A stretch of DNA of 64,000 bases, from positions 1 to 64,000 of the forward strand of contig JAHBZL010000009.1 in the NCBI GenBank assembly GCA_019635485.1. The letters are read 5' to 3'. The DNA is from Piscinibacter sp. Its GTDB lineage: Bacteria; Pseudomonadota; Gammaproteobacteria; Burkholderiales; Burkholderiaceae_C. This document shows positions 25,886 to 34,047 of the stretch, piece after piece. The notes beneath the pieces are model-generated. The model saw nothing but the letters and a program-made list of their open reading frames with translations. It did not search any database and was not told the DNA's origin. A program made the translations under genes and the position numbers. Numbering within the stretch: the first letter of the stretch is position 1; each line of letters opens with the position of its first letter.

Positions 25886-27494
25886 CGTGGGCAGCGCACA
25901 CGTGGACACCTTCGCCGCCGACCACCTGCCGCCGCGCGAGCAGTGGCCGGATTTCGTCTTCGACGGTCCGGACCTGCAGTTCCCGGCGCAGCTGAACTGC
26001 GCCACCGAGCTGCTCGACCGCTGGGTCGCGGCCGGGCAGGGCGATCGGCTTGCCGTGCTCGGCGAGGGCGTGCGCTGGAGCTATGCCGGGCTGCAGGCGC
26101 AAGCCAACCGCATCGCGCGCGTGCTGGTCGAGGACCTGGGCCTCGTGCCGGGCAACCGCGTGCTGCTGCGCGGGCCGAACTCGCCGATGCTTGCGGCCTG
26201 CTGGTTCGGCGTCGTCAAGGCCGGCGGCATCGCGGTCGGCAGCATGCCGCTGCTGCGGGCCAAGGAGTTGACGCAGATCGTCGCCAAGGCCGAGATCAGC
26301 CACGCGCTGTGCGACGCGCGGCTGGCCGACGAACTGGCGCTCGCGCGCCCCGGCTGCCCGACGCTGCGCCACGTGCTGCACTTCCACGGCGACGCGGCGG
26401 ACGGTCTCGAGGCGCGCGCCGCGGCGAAGCCGAGCGATTTCGACAACGTGCCGACCGCCGCAGAGGACACCTGCCTGATCGCGTTCACCTCGGGCACGAC
26501 CGGCCAGCCGAAGGGCACGATGCACTTCCACCGCGACGTGATGGCGGCCTGCGCCTGCTGGCCGAAGCACGTGCTGCGCGCGAATGCCGACGACGTCTTC
26601 ATCGGCAGCCCGCCGCTCGCGTTCACCTTCGGGCTCGGCGGGCTGCTGCTGTTCCCGCTCTCGATCGGCGCCGCCGCCGCGCTGATCGAGCGGCCGTCGC
26701 CGGAGGCGCTGCCGGCCGCGATCGACAAGTACCGCGCGAGCGTGCTGTTCACCGCGCCGACCTCGTACCGCGCCATGGCCGGCAAGCTCGCGGGGCACGA
26801 CATCTCCTCGTTGCGCAAGTGCGTCGCCGCCGGCGAGGCGCTGCCGGCCGCAACGCGCGCGCTGTGGAAGGAGGCGACCGGCATCGAGATCATCGACGGC
26901 ATCGGTTCGACCGAGATGCTGCACATCTTCATCTCGCACGACGAGGCGCATGCCCGGCCCGGCGCCACCGGCACGGCGGTGCCGGGCTACACCGCCTGCG
27001 TGCTCGACGAACGCGGCCGACCGCTGCCACGCGGGCAGGTGGGCCGTCTCGCGGTCAAGGGGCCGACCGGCTGCCGCTACCTGGCGGACCCGCGCCAGAC
27101 CGAGTACGTGCAGCACGGCTGGAACGTGACGGGCGATGCCTACCTGCTCGACGAGGATGGCAGCTTCGTCTACCAGGCCCGCACCGACGACATGATCGTC
27201 AGCGGCGGCTACAACATCGCCGGGCCGGAGGTCGAGGGCGCGCTGCTGCTGCACCCAAAGGTGGCCGAGTGCGGCGTGGTCGGCGCGGCCGACGAGGAGC
27301 GCGGGCAGATCGTCAAGGCCTTCGTCGTGCTGCGGCCGGGCCACCTGCCGTCGCCGGACCTCGTGCGCGAGTTGCAGGACTTCGTCAAGCAGACCATCGC
27401 ACCCTACAAGTACCCGCGGGCGATCGAGTTCCGCGACACGCTGCCACGCACCGAGACCGGCAAGCTGCAGCGCTTCCGATTGAGAACAGCATGA
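25878..27494 (+). CDS. 2-aminobenzoate-CoA ligase (benzoate-CoA ligase family)
   Basis: A 538-residue adenylate-forming enzyme that activates an aryl acid to its CoA thioester with ATP. It shows the P-loop [19 protein letters not shown]5-like [16 protein letters not shown]7 [12 protein letters not shown] and A10 lysine in [21 protein letters not shown] is typical of the benzoate/aminobenzoate ligase branch. The operon position with the aminobenzoyl-CoA monooxygenase makes anthranilate the likely substrate, produced by kynureninase. It overlaps the dehydrogenase gene by eight bases and the RidA gene by four. Activity on benzoate or salicylate cannot be excluded from sequence. Confidence 0.93.
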   Translation: MHDVGSAHVDTFAADHLPPREQWPDFVFDGPDLQFPAQLNCATELLDRWVAAGQGDRLAVLGEGVRWSYAGLQAQANRIARVLVEDLGLVPGNRVLLRGPNSPMLAACWFGVVKAGGIAVGSMPLLRAKELTQIVAKAEISHALCDARLADELALARPGCPTLRHVLHFHGDAADGLEARAAAKPSDFDNVPTAAEDTCLIAFTSGTTGQPKGTMHFHRDVMAACACWPKHVLRANADDVFIGSPPLAFTFGLGGLLLFPLSIGAAAALIERPSPEALPAAIDKYRASVLFTAPTSYRAMAGKLAGHDISSLRKCVAAGEALPAATRALWKEATGIEIIDGIGSTEMLHIFISHDEAHARPGATGTAVPGYTACVLDERGRPLPRGQVGRLAVKGPTGCRYLADPRQTEYVQHGWNVTGDAYLLDEDGSFVYQARTDDMIVSGGYNIAGPEVEGALLLHPKVAECGVVGAADEERGQIVKAFVVLRPGHLPSPDLVRELQDFVKQTIAPYKYPRAIEFRDTLPRTETGKLQRFRLRTA

Positions 27495-27886
27495 TTCAAG
27501 TCTTGCAACCGGACGGATGGGAGAAGCCGCGCGGTTACGCGAACGGTGTCGCAGCCGAGGGACGGCTGGTGTTCGTGGCCGGCCAGATCGGCTGGAACGC
27601 AGCGCAGCGTTTCGAGAGCGACGACTTCGTCGCGCAGGTGCGGCAGGCGCTGGCCAACGTCGTCGCGGTGCTCGCCGAGGCGGGTGCGCGGCCCGAGCAC
27701 ATCGTGCGCATGACCTGGTACGTGACCGACAAGCGCGAATACCTCTCGCGCGGCCGCGAGGTCGGTGCGGTGTTCCGCGAACTGATCGGCGTCTACCACG
27801 CGGCGATGAGTGCCGTCGAGGTCAGCGCGCTGATGGAGGAGCGCGCGCAGGTCGAGATCGAGGTCACCGCGGTCGTGCCGCACTGA
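27491..27886 (+). CDS. RidA family protein (YjgF/YER057c/UK114)
   Basis: A 131-residue chorismate-mutase-like trimer protein. VFVAGQIGWN, VRQALANVVAVLAEAG, HIVRMTWYVTDKREY and the terminal VEIEVTAVV follow the RidA pattern; the catalytic Arg of classic RidA is replaced in this region, as in many pathway-specific subgroups. RidA proteins hydrolyse reactive enamine/imine intermediates. The monooxygenase/reductase creates an enamine-bearing cyclohexene, so removal of the amino group as ammonia is an attractive role here. It overlaps the ligase gene (ATGA). The function is inferred from position. Confidence 0.88.
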   Translation: MIQVLQPDGWEKPRGYANGVAAEGRLVFVAGQIGWNAAQRFESDDFVAQVRQALANVVAVLAEAGARPEHIVRMTWYVTDKREYLSRGREVGAVFRELIGVYHAAMSAVEVSALMEERAQVEIEVTAVVPH

Positions 27887-28013
27887 TCTTCCACTCCGTG
27901 ACGCATTTCATGCGCTGCCCCTTCTCCTGATCAGTCTGGCCCACGGCGTGCTAACGGCTGCGGTCGAGCCGCGTCCGTTGGGGACGGCGGCCGCCAGAGA
28001 CCAGGGAGAAAGC

Positions 28014-29174
28014 ATGTCAGGGATCCGGGGCGTCACGCGACGCACCATGCTGGTGGCGGGTGCACTCGCCAGCGCAACCTTGTTGGGCGCGTGCTCGCGC
28101 ACGCCCGATGTCATCAAGATCGGCGTGGGTCAGCCGCTGAGCGGGCCGCTCGCCGCGCTGGGGCGAGACCTCGCCAACGGCGTGCAGATGGCGGTCGACG
28201 AGATCAATGCCGCCGGCGGCGTGAGCATGAACGGCAAGGCCGTCCGGCTCGAGGTAGTGACCGCGGACGACCGGTCCGATCCCGAGGCCGGGGTCGCGGC
28301 GGCGCGCCAGCTGGCGGAGGCCGGCGTGCTGGTCGCCGTGGCGCACCTGAACTCGGGCGTCAGCATCCCGGCCGCGGCGGTCTATGCGGAGGCGGGCATC
28401 CCGCAGCTCGCGATCTCGACCAAGCCCGACTACACGCGGCTCGGCCTGCCCACCACGCTGCGCCTGGTCGCGAGCGACGACCTGCAGTCGCGTGCGCTCG
28501 GCAGCTACGCGACGCAGATGCCGGGCGTGGAGCGGGTGGCCGTGGTCGACGACAACACCCCCTACGGCAAGGGACTGGCCGACAGCTCGGCCAAGGTGAT
28601 CGCCGAGGCCGGCCGGAAGATCACCGTGCGCCGCTCGTACGACGACAAGACGACCGACTTCGCGGCGCTGGTGCAGGAGCTGAAGAGCACCGACACGCAG
28701 CTCTTCGTCACCACGCTGTCGGACTTCCAGGTCGAGGCGCTGATCGAGCAGCTGGTGCGCGCCGGCATGGCGCAGATGCGCATCCTCGGCGGAGACACGA
28801 TCAAGACCGACCGCATGATCAAGTCCGCCGGCAGGATCGCCGGCGTGTACGCCACCTCGTCGATCCTCGAGGCCCGTGAGTTCATGGCGGGGCGCGGTTT
28901 CCTGGAGCGCTTTCGCGCGCGGTTCAAGGGCGAGCCGGTGTATGGCGCGCATTACGCCTACGACTCGGTGTTCGTCGTGGCCGATGCGCTCTCCCGCAAT
29001 GGCTCGGCGGACAAGGCCCGGCTGCTGCAGCGCCTGAAGACCTTCGACGGCAACGCGCCGGTGACGACGACGATGCGCTTCGCCGAGGACGGAGAGCAGC
29101 GTTATGCCGCGATCGGCGTCTACCGGCTCGGCGCGGCGCTGTGGGAACCGCTGATGCGCTCGGACCAGTGGTGA
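28014..29174 (+). CDS. ABC transporter substrate-binding protein (LivJ/HAAT type)
   Basis: A 386-residue periplasmic-binding lipoprotein. The leader RRTMLVAGALASATLLGAC has a lipobox with Cys about residue 27, and the twin arginine could allow Tat export. The mature fold is the two-domain branched-chain amino acid type: IGVGQPLSGPLAALGRDLANG, AAARQLAEAGVLVAVAHLNS, and VAVVDDNTPYGKGLADS. Such proteins in aromatic clusters often bind aromatic acids. AGGGAGA precedes the ATG. It follows the anthranilate operon after 127 bp, and no permease genes accompany it, so it must work with an unlinked transporter. The ligand is unknown. Confidence 0.9.
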   Translation: MSGIRGVTRRTMLVAGALASATLLGACSRTPDVIKIGVGQPLSGPLAALGRDLANGVQMAVDEINAAGGVSMNGKAVRLEVVTADDRSDPEAGVAAARQLAEAGVLVAVAHLNSGVSIPAAAVYAEAGIPQLAISTKPDYTRLGLPTTLRLVASDDLQSRALGSYATQMPGVERVAVVDDNTPYGKGLADSSAKVIAEAGRKITVRRSYDDKTTDFAALVQELKSTDTQLFVTTLSDFQVEALIEQLVRAGMAQMRILGGDTIKTDRMIKSAGRIAGVYATSSILEAREFMAGRGFLERFRARFKGEPVYGAHYAYDSVFVVADALSRNGSADKARLLQRLKTFDGNAPVTTTMRFAEDGEQRYAAIGVYRLGAALWEPLMRSDQW

Positions 29175-29303
29175 ACGCCCGGCGGTCGGGGTGTTGGAGA
29201 CGGCGCCGGCACCGTTCATTGCCGAGTCTGCTTGGTCCGGGTGAATGATCTGGCCCGACCGCCGTCAGGAGCGACTGTAGGGGCGGCGGTTCACCCGAGT
29301 GTT

Positions 29304-29323
29304 TCGAAACGATCACGTTTCGA
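29304..29323. promoter_or_regulatory. Perfect palindrome upstream of ggt
   Basis: TCGAAACG-ATCA-CGTTTCGA: eight-base perfect arms around a four-base centre, in the 252-bp gap before the gamma-glutamyltransferase gene and about 104 bp from its ATG. There is no T-run after it, so it is more likely an operator than a terminator. The AT content is higher than in the surrounding DNA. The regulator is unknown. Confidence 0.4.
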
Positions 29324-29426
29324 TGACAAGGGTGATTGCGTGATGCGGTTGGCACCGCACTGGAGGGAGGGGCATCATCGCCCCCGGCGCACCACGACGC
29401 CGAACGACAACCAGGAGATTCCCCCC

Positions 29427-31418
29427 ATGCACGCCCCCAGCTCGCTCTCCCGGCTGGCGCTGAGCCTCGCGCTCGCGGCCTTCAGCGCGTCCTGCGCCCT
29501 GCCGGCCGCCGCCCATCCGCCCGTCGCCCGCACGCCCGGCACGCCGCCGGGCATCGTGCTGCCGCCCACCGACGAAACGGTTCCGCCGCCACCCGCGTGG
29601 GACGGCGTGGCCTATCGCGGCGGCGTGGTGTCGGTCTCGCATCCGCTCGCCGCGAAGGCCGGCGCCGACGTGCTCGCGCGCGGCGGCAATGCCATCGATG
29701 CGGCCGCCGCGATCCAGTTCGTGCTGAACGTCGTCGAGCCGCAGTTCTCGGGCATCGGCGGTGGCGGCTTCATGATGGTCCACCTCGCCCGGCACGGAAA
29801 GACCTTCGCCATCGACGGGCGCGAGATGGCGCCGGCCGCGGCGACGCCGACGCAGTTCGTGCTCAGCGGCGTGCCCGCCAACCAGCGCTTCGTGATCGCC
29901 TCGACCAGCGGCCTCGCGGTCGGCGTGCCCGGCACGCTGGCGGTGATCGATCACGCGTTGAAACACTACGGCACGATCCGCCTGTCCGAAGCCCTGGCGC
30001 CGGCGATCGAGGTGGCCGAGAAGGGCTTCCGCATCAACCGCTTCCTCGCCGCGAACATCGCCGGCGACGGCGGCCGCACCGGCTTCCAGCCCGAGACCGC
30101 GGCGCTGTTCCGTCCCGGCGGCGTGCCGCTCGTGGAGGGTGACCTGCTGGTGCAGCCGGACCTCGCGAAGACCTTTCGCCTGATCGCGAAGCACGGGCCG
30201 CGCGTGTTCTATCGCGGCGAGATCGCGCAGGCGATCGTCGCGGCGCAGCAGCGCACCCGCACGCCGACGCCGGCCGAGGGCGTGGGCCGCATGACGCTGC
30301 AGGACCTGGCCGACTACCAGGTCAAGATCCGCGAGCCGATCCGCGTCGACTACCGCGGCTGGACCGTGGCCGACATGTCGCCGCCGTCCTCCGGCGGGCT
30401 GACGGTCGGGCAGATGCTCGAGATGGTCGAGCGCTTCCCGATCGGCGACGCCGCGCAGGGCTTCGGGTTCGGCAGCCCGACGACGCTGCACGTGATGGCC
30501 GAGGCGATGCGTCTCGCCTTCGCCGACCGCGCGGTCTGGATGGGCGACGAGGACTTCGTGCCGGTGCCGAAGGTCGGCCTGCTCGACCCGACCTACGTCG
30601 CGAGCCGCTCGGCGATGATCAGCACCACCTCGCGCATGGCCACGCCCGCGGCCGGCAACCCGCTGCCCTTCGACACGGTGCTGGACAGCGGCAAGGACCG
30701 CCGCTTCCATCCGAAGCACGACGACGACGAGCACCGGCCTTCGCACACCACCCACTACTCGGTGGTCGACAAGTGGGGCAACGTGGTCAGCTTCACGACC
30801 ACGATCGAGTCCACCTGGGGCACGGGCATCACGGTGCCGGGCTACGGCTTCCTGCTCAACAACGAGCTGACCGACTTCAACTTCGATCCGGCGTTCAATG
30901 CAGAGACCGGCAACCCGGGCGCCAACGACGTCGCGGCGGGCAAGCGGCCGCGCAGCTCGATGGCGCCGGCGATCGTCTTCAAGGGCCGCGAGCCGGTGCT
31001 GGCCTACGGGTCGCCGGGCGGCTCGACGATCATCAACTCGGTGTTCAACGTGACGCTGAACCTGATCGACCACGGCATGAGCATCCAGCAGGCCATCAAC
31101 GCGCCGCGCCTGTCGGTGACGAGCGCGGCCGGCACGATCTCCTGCGAAGGTGTCGAGCCGTTCATGCAGCCGAAGTTCAGCATCGCGACGCAGGACGCGC
31201 TGCGCAGCCTCGGGCACGTGGGCCTCGGCGCCGCCGGCGCGAACGGCTGCGCGGCGACGATCGGTTCGGTGCAGGGCGTGGTGATCGACCTGCGCACCGG
31301 CCGCCAGTACGGCGGGGCGGACCTGCGCCGCGAGGGCACGGTGCTCGGCCTGAAGCGCGTCAAGGCGCATGGGCCGCACCCGTCGAAGGGGCACGGCGAG
31401 GACGAGACCGAGGACTGA
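29427..31418 (+). CDS. ggt: Gamma-glutamyltransferase
   Basis: A 663-residue periplasmic N-terminal-nucleophile hydrolase that cleaves glutathione and other gamma-glutamyl compounds. The signal peptide (LALSLALAAFSASCALPAAA) might be a lipoprotein-like leader. The large subunit shows GGNAIDAAAAIQFVLNVVEPQFSGIGGGGFM and MSPPSSGG; autocleavage is expected before Thr about 441 in SHTTHYSVVDKWGNVVSF, giving the small subunit with GSPGGSTIINSVFN. AGGAGA lies nine bases before the ATG at 29427; the open frame upstream is leader sequence. The length is slightly above the usual 580 because of an extended N-terminus and a basic tail (KRVKAHGPHPSKGHGEDE). Confidence 0.95.
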   Translation: MHAPSSLSRLALSLALAAFSASCALPAAAHPPVARTPGTPPGIVLPPTDETVPPPPAWDGVAYRGGVVSVSHPLAAKAGADVLARGGNAIDAAAAIQFVLNVVEPQFSGIGGGGFMMVHLARHGKTFAIDGREMAPAAATPTQFVLSGVPANQRFVIASTSGLAVGVPGTLAVIDHALKHYGTIRLSEALAPAIEVAEKGFRINRFLAANIAGDGGRTGFQPETAALFRPGGVPLVEGDLLVQPDLAKTFRLIAKHGPRVFYRGEIAQAIVAAQQRTRTPTPAEGVGRMTLQDLADYQVKIREPIRVDYRGWTVADMSPPSSGGLTVGQMLEMVERFPIGDAAQGFGFGSPTTLHVMAEAMRLAFADRAVWMGDEDFVPVPKVGLLDPTYVASRSAMISTTSRMATPAAGNPLPFDTVLDSGKDRRFHPKHDDDEHRPSHTTHYSVVDKWGNVVSFTTTIESTWGTGITVPGYGFLLNNELTDFNFDPAFNAETGNPGANDVAAGKRPRSSMAPAIVFKGREPVLAYGSPGGSTIINSVFNVTLNLIDHGMSIQQAINAPRLSVTSAAGTISCEGVEPFMQPKFSIATQDALRSLGHVGLGAAGANGCAATIGSVQGVVIDLRTGRQYGGADLRREGTVLGLKRVKAHGPHPSKGHGEDETED

Positions 31419-31442
31419 GCGGGGCGGCCCGCGCCGACGACC

Positions 31443-31799
31443 TCAGAGCGGCGGCAGGCCGTGGCGCGCGCGGGCGCGTGTGCAGGCCTCGTCGCCGAGG
31501 CCGAGCGGTGCGCGGGCACCGAACTCGCGGCACGGTGAGGGTCGCCATTCGTAGATGCCGCAGCGGGCCTGCACCCCGACCGTGCCGACCAGCGCCGCGC
31601 AGCGCGGGCGGGCGTGGTCGGTGCCACGCATCCGGCACAGCTGCGCGGTGAGCTCGATGGCCAGGCCGGCCGGAACCGAGCCACCTTCGCCCTCGAGTTC
31701 GGCGCGCGCGAAGTCGACGCGGAAGCTGGCGCAGCAGGCGCCGCAGCGGGTGCAGGGGTTGTCGGGTGCGCCCAATGGGTCGGGCAGGGGCGAACTCAG
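31443..31799 (-). CDS. YkgJ family cysteine-cluster protein
   Basis: A protein of about 118 residues. NPCTRCGACCASFRVDFA is the CxxCxxCC cluster of the YkgJ/UPF0153 family, and QARCGIYEWRPSPCREF supplies the second conserved cysteine pair; together they probably bind zinc or an Fe-S centre. No ATG is in frame near the N-terminus; a CTG at 31797-31799 (overlapping the kinase stop, preceded by GGCGAGG) or a TTG at 31773-31775 are the options. The tight overlap with the kinase gene suggests co-translation. The biological role of this family is not established. Confidence 0.72.
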   Translation of the reverse strand: MSSPLPDPLGAPDNPCTRCGACCASFRVDFARAELEGEGGSVPAGLAIELTAQLCRMRGTDHARPRCAALVGTVGVQARCGIYEWRPSPCREFGARAPLGLGDEACTRARARHGLPPL

Positions 31800-33262
31800 G
31801 CGGCCTCGCCGGCGTCGGCCACGCTGCGCACCACGGTGACGGTGCATCCGGCCTCGGCGGCCACCTGGGCCGACACGCTGCCCAGGTAGCGCCGCAGCGC
31901 GCCGCTGCTGCGCGCGCCCAGCACGATGTGGTCGACCTGGTTGCGCTGCGCGTAGTCGACGATCGCGGCCGCCTCGTCTGGTGCCTCGAGCACGTGGAAG
32001 GTCAGCCGGCCCTCCGGCACCTCGCGTTGCTGTTCGATCGCCTTCACGAGCGGGTGCGCCCAGTGCTTGAGCTGCACCAGCAGCTTGACATGCCGGCTGC
32101 TGCCGTCGGACTCGAGCAGTTCGTCGCTCGCGATGCGGTTGGTCTTCATCACCGTCAGGCAGGCCAGGCGCGCGCCGGGCTCGGTCTGCAGCAGGCGCTG
32201 CACGGTGTGGCGCACCGCCTCCAGCAGGCCCGGCGCGCCGGCGACATCCACCGCCGCCAGCACGATCGGGCTGCGTTCCGTCTGCTCGAGCGCGCTGGCC
32301 GGCGGCTGCGGCTCGTGGCCGAGCGTGGCGAACCAGCGCCGCAGCGCCTGCCAGCGGCCGCCGCGGCCCAGCCGGTCGGCGCGTTCTGTCAGCACGATCA
32401 GCTCGGGGTGCTGCAGTTCGAACGCAAGCTGCGCGGCGCTCTGGTGGCGCCGGGCCGGCTGCACCTCGAGGCAGCGCAGGATGACCTCCTGCAGCCAGGG
32501 CGGCAGGTCGCGCCGCAGCGCCCGCGGCGGCACCGGCTCGCGGTAGAAGCGCTGGCGCAGCCCGCGCACCGTGGTCGGCGCGCCGAACGGGCGCGCGCCG
32601 GTGGCCAGGTGGTAGAGCAGCACACCGAGCGCGAACAGGTCGCTGCGCGGGTCGTTGCGGACGAACTGCACCTGCTCGGGCGACATGTACGGGCCGGTGC
32701 CCATCGGCAGCTCGAACTCCTCGTCCAGCAGGTCGGGCAGGCGGTCGTGGCGCGACAGGCCGAAGTCGACCAGCACCGCCTCGCCGGTCGGCCGGAACAT
32801 GATGTTGCTCGGCTTCACGTCGAGGTGGATCACGTGCTGCCGGTGCAGGTCGTGCAGCGCGGTCGCGACCTTCCAGCCGACCTCGATCACCTCCGCCAGC
32901 GGCAGCGGGGACTGTGCGAAGCGCGTGCGCAGCGAGTTGCCGCCGATGCACTCCATCACGATGTACGGCTGGCGCGTGAAGTCGCCCTTGGCGACGAAGC
33001 GCGGCACGTGCGTACCGGACAGCGCCGGCATGATCATCTGCTCGACCTCGAAGCCGACGATCGTGGCCGGGTCGTCGCCGCCCTTGATGCGCGGCACCTT
33101 CATGATCAGCGGCACCGGGTCGTCGTCGCCGTCGTCGACGCGCATCACCCGCCACAGGTGCGCCATGCCGCCCTGGTGCATGTGCTCGACCAGCCGGAAG
33201 CCGTCGACCACCTGCCCGGCCTCCAGCTTGCCGGGGCCGGGCCAGTGCGAGTCACTCGCCAT
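31796..33262 (-). CDS. Serine/threonine protein kinase fused to a UspA domain
   Basis: A 488-residue soluble fusion. Residues about 20-285 are a Hanks-type kinase: glycine loop EHMHQGGMAHLW, catalytic Lys in PLIMKVPRIKG, helix-C Glu in GFEVEQMI, loop VIHLDVKPSNIMF, DFG in VLVDFGLSRHD, and SPEQ for the APE motif. HLD replaces HRD, so it is a non-RD kinase that should not need activation-loop phosphorylation. Residues about 335-485 are a universal stress protein domain (PIVLAAVDVA...DHIVLGARSSGALRRYLGSVSAQV) with the nucleotide-binding G-x9-G-S pattern. There is no membrane helix. Its start overlaps the metallophosphoesterase stop by 11 bp. Confidence 0.93.
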   Translation of the reverse strand: MASDSHWPGPGKLEAGQVVDGFRLVEHMHQGGMAHLWRVMRVDDGDDDPVPLIMKVPRIKGGDDPATIVGFEVEQMIMPALSGTHVPRFVAKGDFTRQPYIVMECIGGNSLRTRFAQSPLPLAEVIEVGWKVATALHDLHRQHVIHLDVKPSNIMFRPTGEAVLVDFGLSRHDRLPDLLDEEFELPMGTGPYMSPEQVQFVRNDPRSDLFALGVLLYHLATGARPFGAPTTVRGLRQRFYREPVPPRALRRDLPPWLQEVILRCLEVQPARRHQSAAQLAFELQHPELIVLTERADRLGRGGRWQALRRWFATLGHEPQPPASALEQTERSPIVLAAVDVAGAPGLLEAVRHTVQRLLQTEPGARLACLTVMKTNRIASDELLESDGSSRHVKLLVQLKHWAHPLVKAIEQQREVPEGRLTFHVLEAPDEAAAIVDYAQRNQVDHIVLGARSSGALRRYLGSVSAQVAAEAGCTVTVVRSVADAGEAA

Positions 33263-33995
33263 GCTGGAGCCGCGACGCCAGGCGCTGCGGCAGGCCGGCG
33301 GCGCGTATCTTGGCGCCGGCGGCTTCCACGTCGTAGGGCACGCGGTGGTACGTCAGCGTCGAGCCCTGCGTCTCGAAGGTGGCGTAACACGCGGCCGGGT
33401 TGCCGTCGCGCGGCTGCCCGGCCGAGCCGGGAATGACCAGCCAGCGGCGCTGCTCCGACAGCGGGATCGGCATGCCGGGCGACGGCACGAAGTCGCCGAC
33501 CTTGCCCGTGCCGCTGAGGTGGAAGAGCTTCGGGTCGTGCACGTGGCCGCAGAAGGTGAAACGCGCGTCGGTGGCCTGCAGGCTGCGCACCGCCTCCACG
33601 CGGCCGACCACGTAGACCCACTCGCTGGGTGCGAAGGCGTTCGCGTGCACGTAGAGCCGGTCGCCTTCGGCCACCTGCATCGGCAGGCCGGCGAGGAAGG
33701 CGATCTGCTCGCGGGTCAGGCGCGCCAGGGTCCACTCGACCACCTGGCGGGCTTCCGGAATCATGGTCGGCAGCGGGCCCTGCGCCACGGCCGCATCGTG
33801 GTTGCCCATCACCGCGACCGCGCCCTGCGCGACGAATTCGCGCAGCCGGTCCACGACCCAGCCCGGGTCGGCGCCGTAGCCGACGAAGTCGCCCAGGAAG
33901 GCATAGCGCTGCACGCCCTGCGCCTTCGCGTGCGCCAGCACGGCCTCGACCGCCTCGCGGTTTGCGTGCAGGTCGGTGATCAGCGCGATCTTCAT
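33252..33995 (-). CDS. Metallophosphoesterase (YfcE/MJ0936-like)
   Basis: A 247-residue calcineurin-like phosphoesterase. The five metal-site blocks are in order: ITDLHANREAVEAVL, FLGDFVGYGADP, VMGNHDAA, VHANAF and FCGHVHDPKLF. The start is the ATG at 33993-33995, giving the family N-terminus MKIALITDLHANR. It precedes and overlaps the kinase-UspA gene and follows argF by 52 bp in the same direction. It could act on phosphodiesters or nucleotides, or reverse phosphorylation by the linked kinase; sequence does not decide. Cytoplasmic. Confidence 0.92.
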   Translation of the reverse strand: MKIALITDLHANREAVEAVLAHAKAQGVQRYAFLGDFVGYGADPGWVVDRLREFVAQGAVAVMGNHDAAVAQGPLPTMIPEARQVVEWTLARLTREQIAFLAGLPMQVAEGDRLYVHANAFAPSEWVYVVGRVEAVRSLQATDARFTFCGHVHDPKLFHLSGTGKVGDFVPSPGMPIPLSEQRRWLVIPGSAGQPRDGNPAACYATFETQGSTLTYHRVPYDVEAAGAKIRAAGLPQRLASRLQHGE

Positions 33996-34047
33996 GGGCG
34001 GGCGGCGTCGTGCGGGGAGCGGGCGGGCCGAGCGCCGGGCGAACCGA

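Noticed and set aside
27887..28013. Possible intrinsic terminator (GC-rich hairpin around GTCC-GTTG-GGAC) between ridA and the binding-protein gene
   Set aside because: The stem is imperfect and no T-tract follows, so co-transcription cannot be excluded; not listed as a feature.
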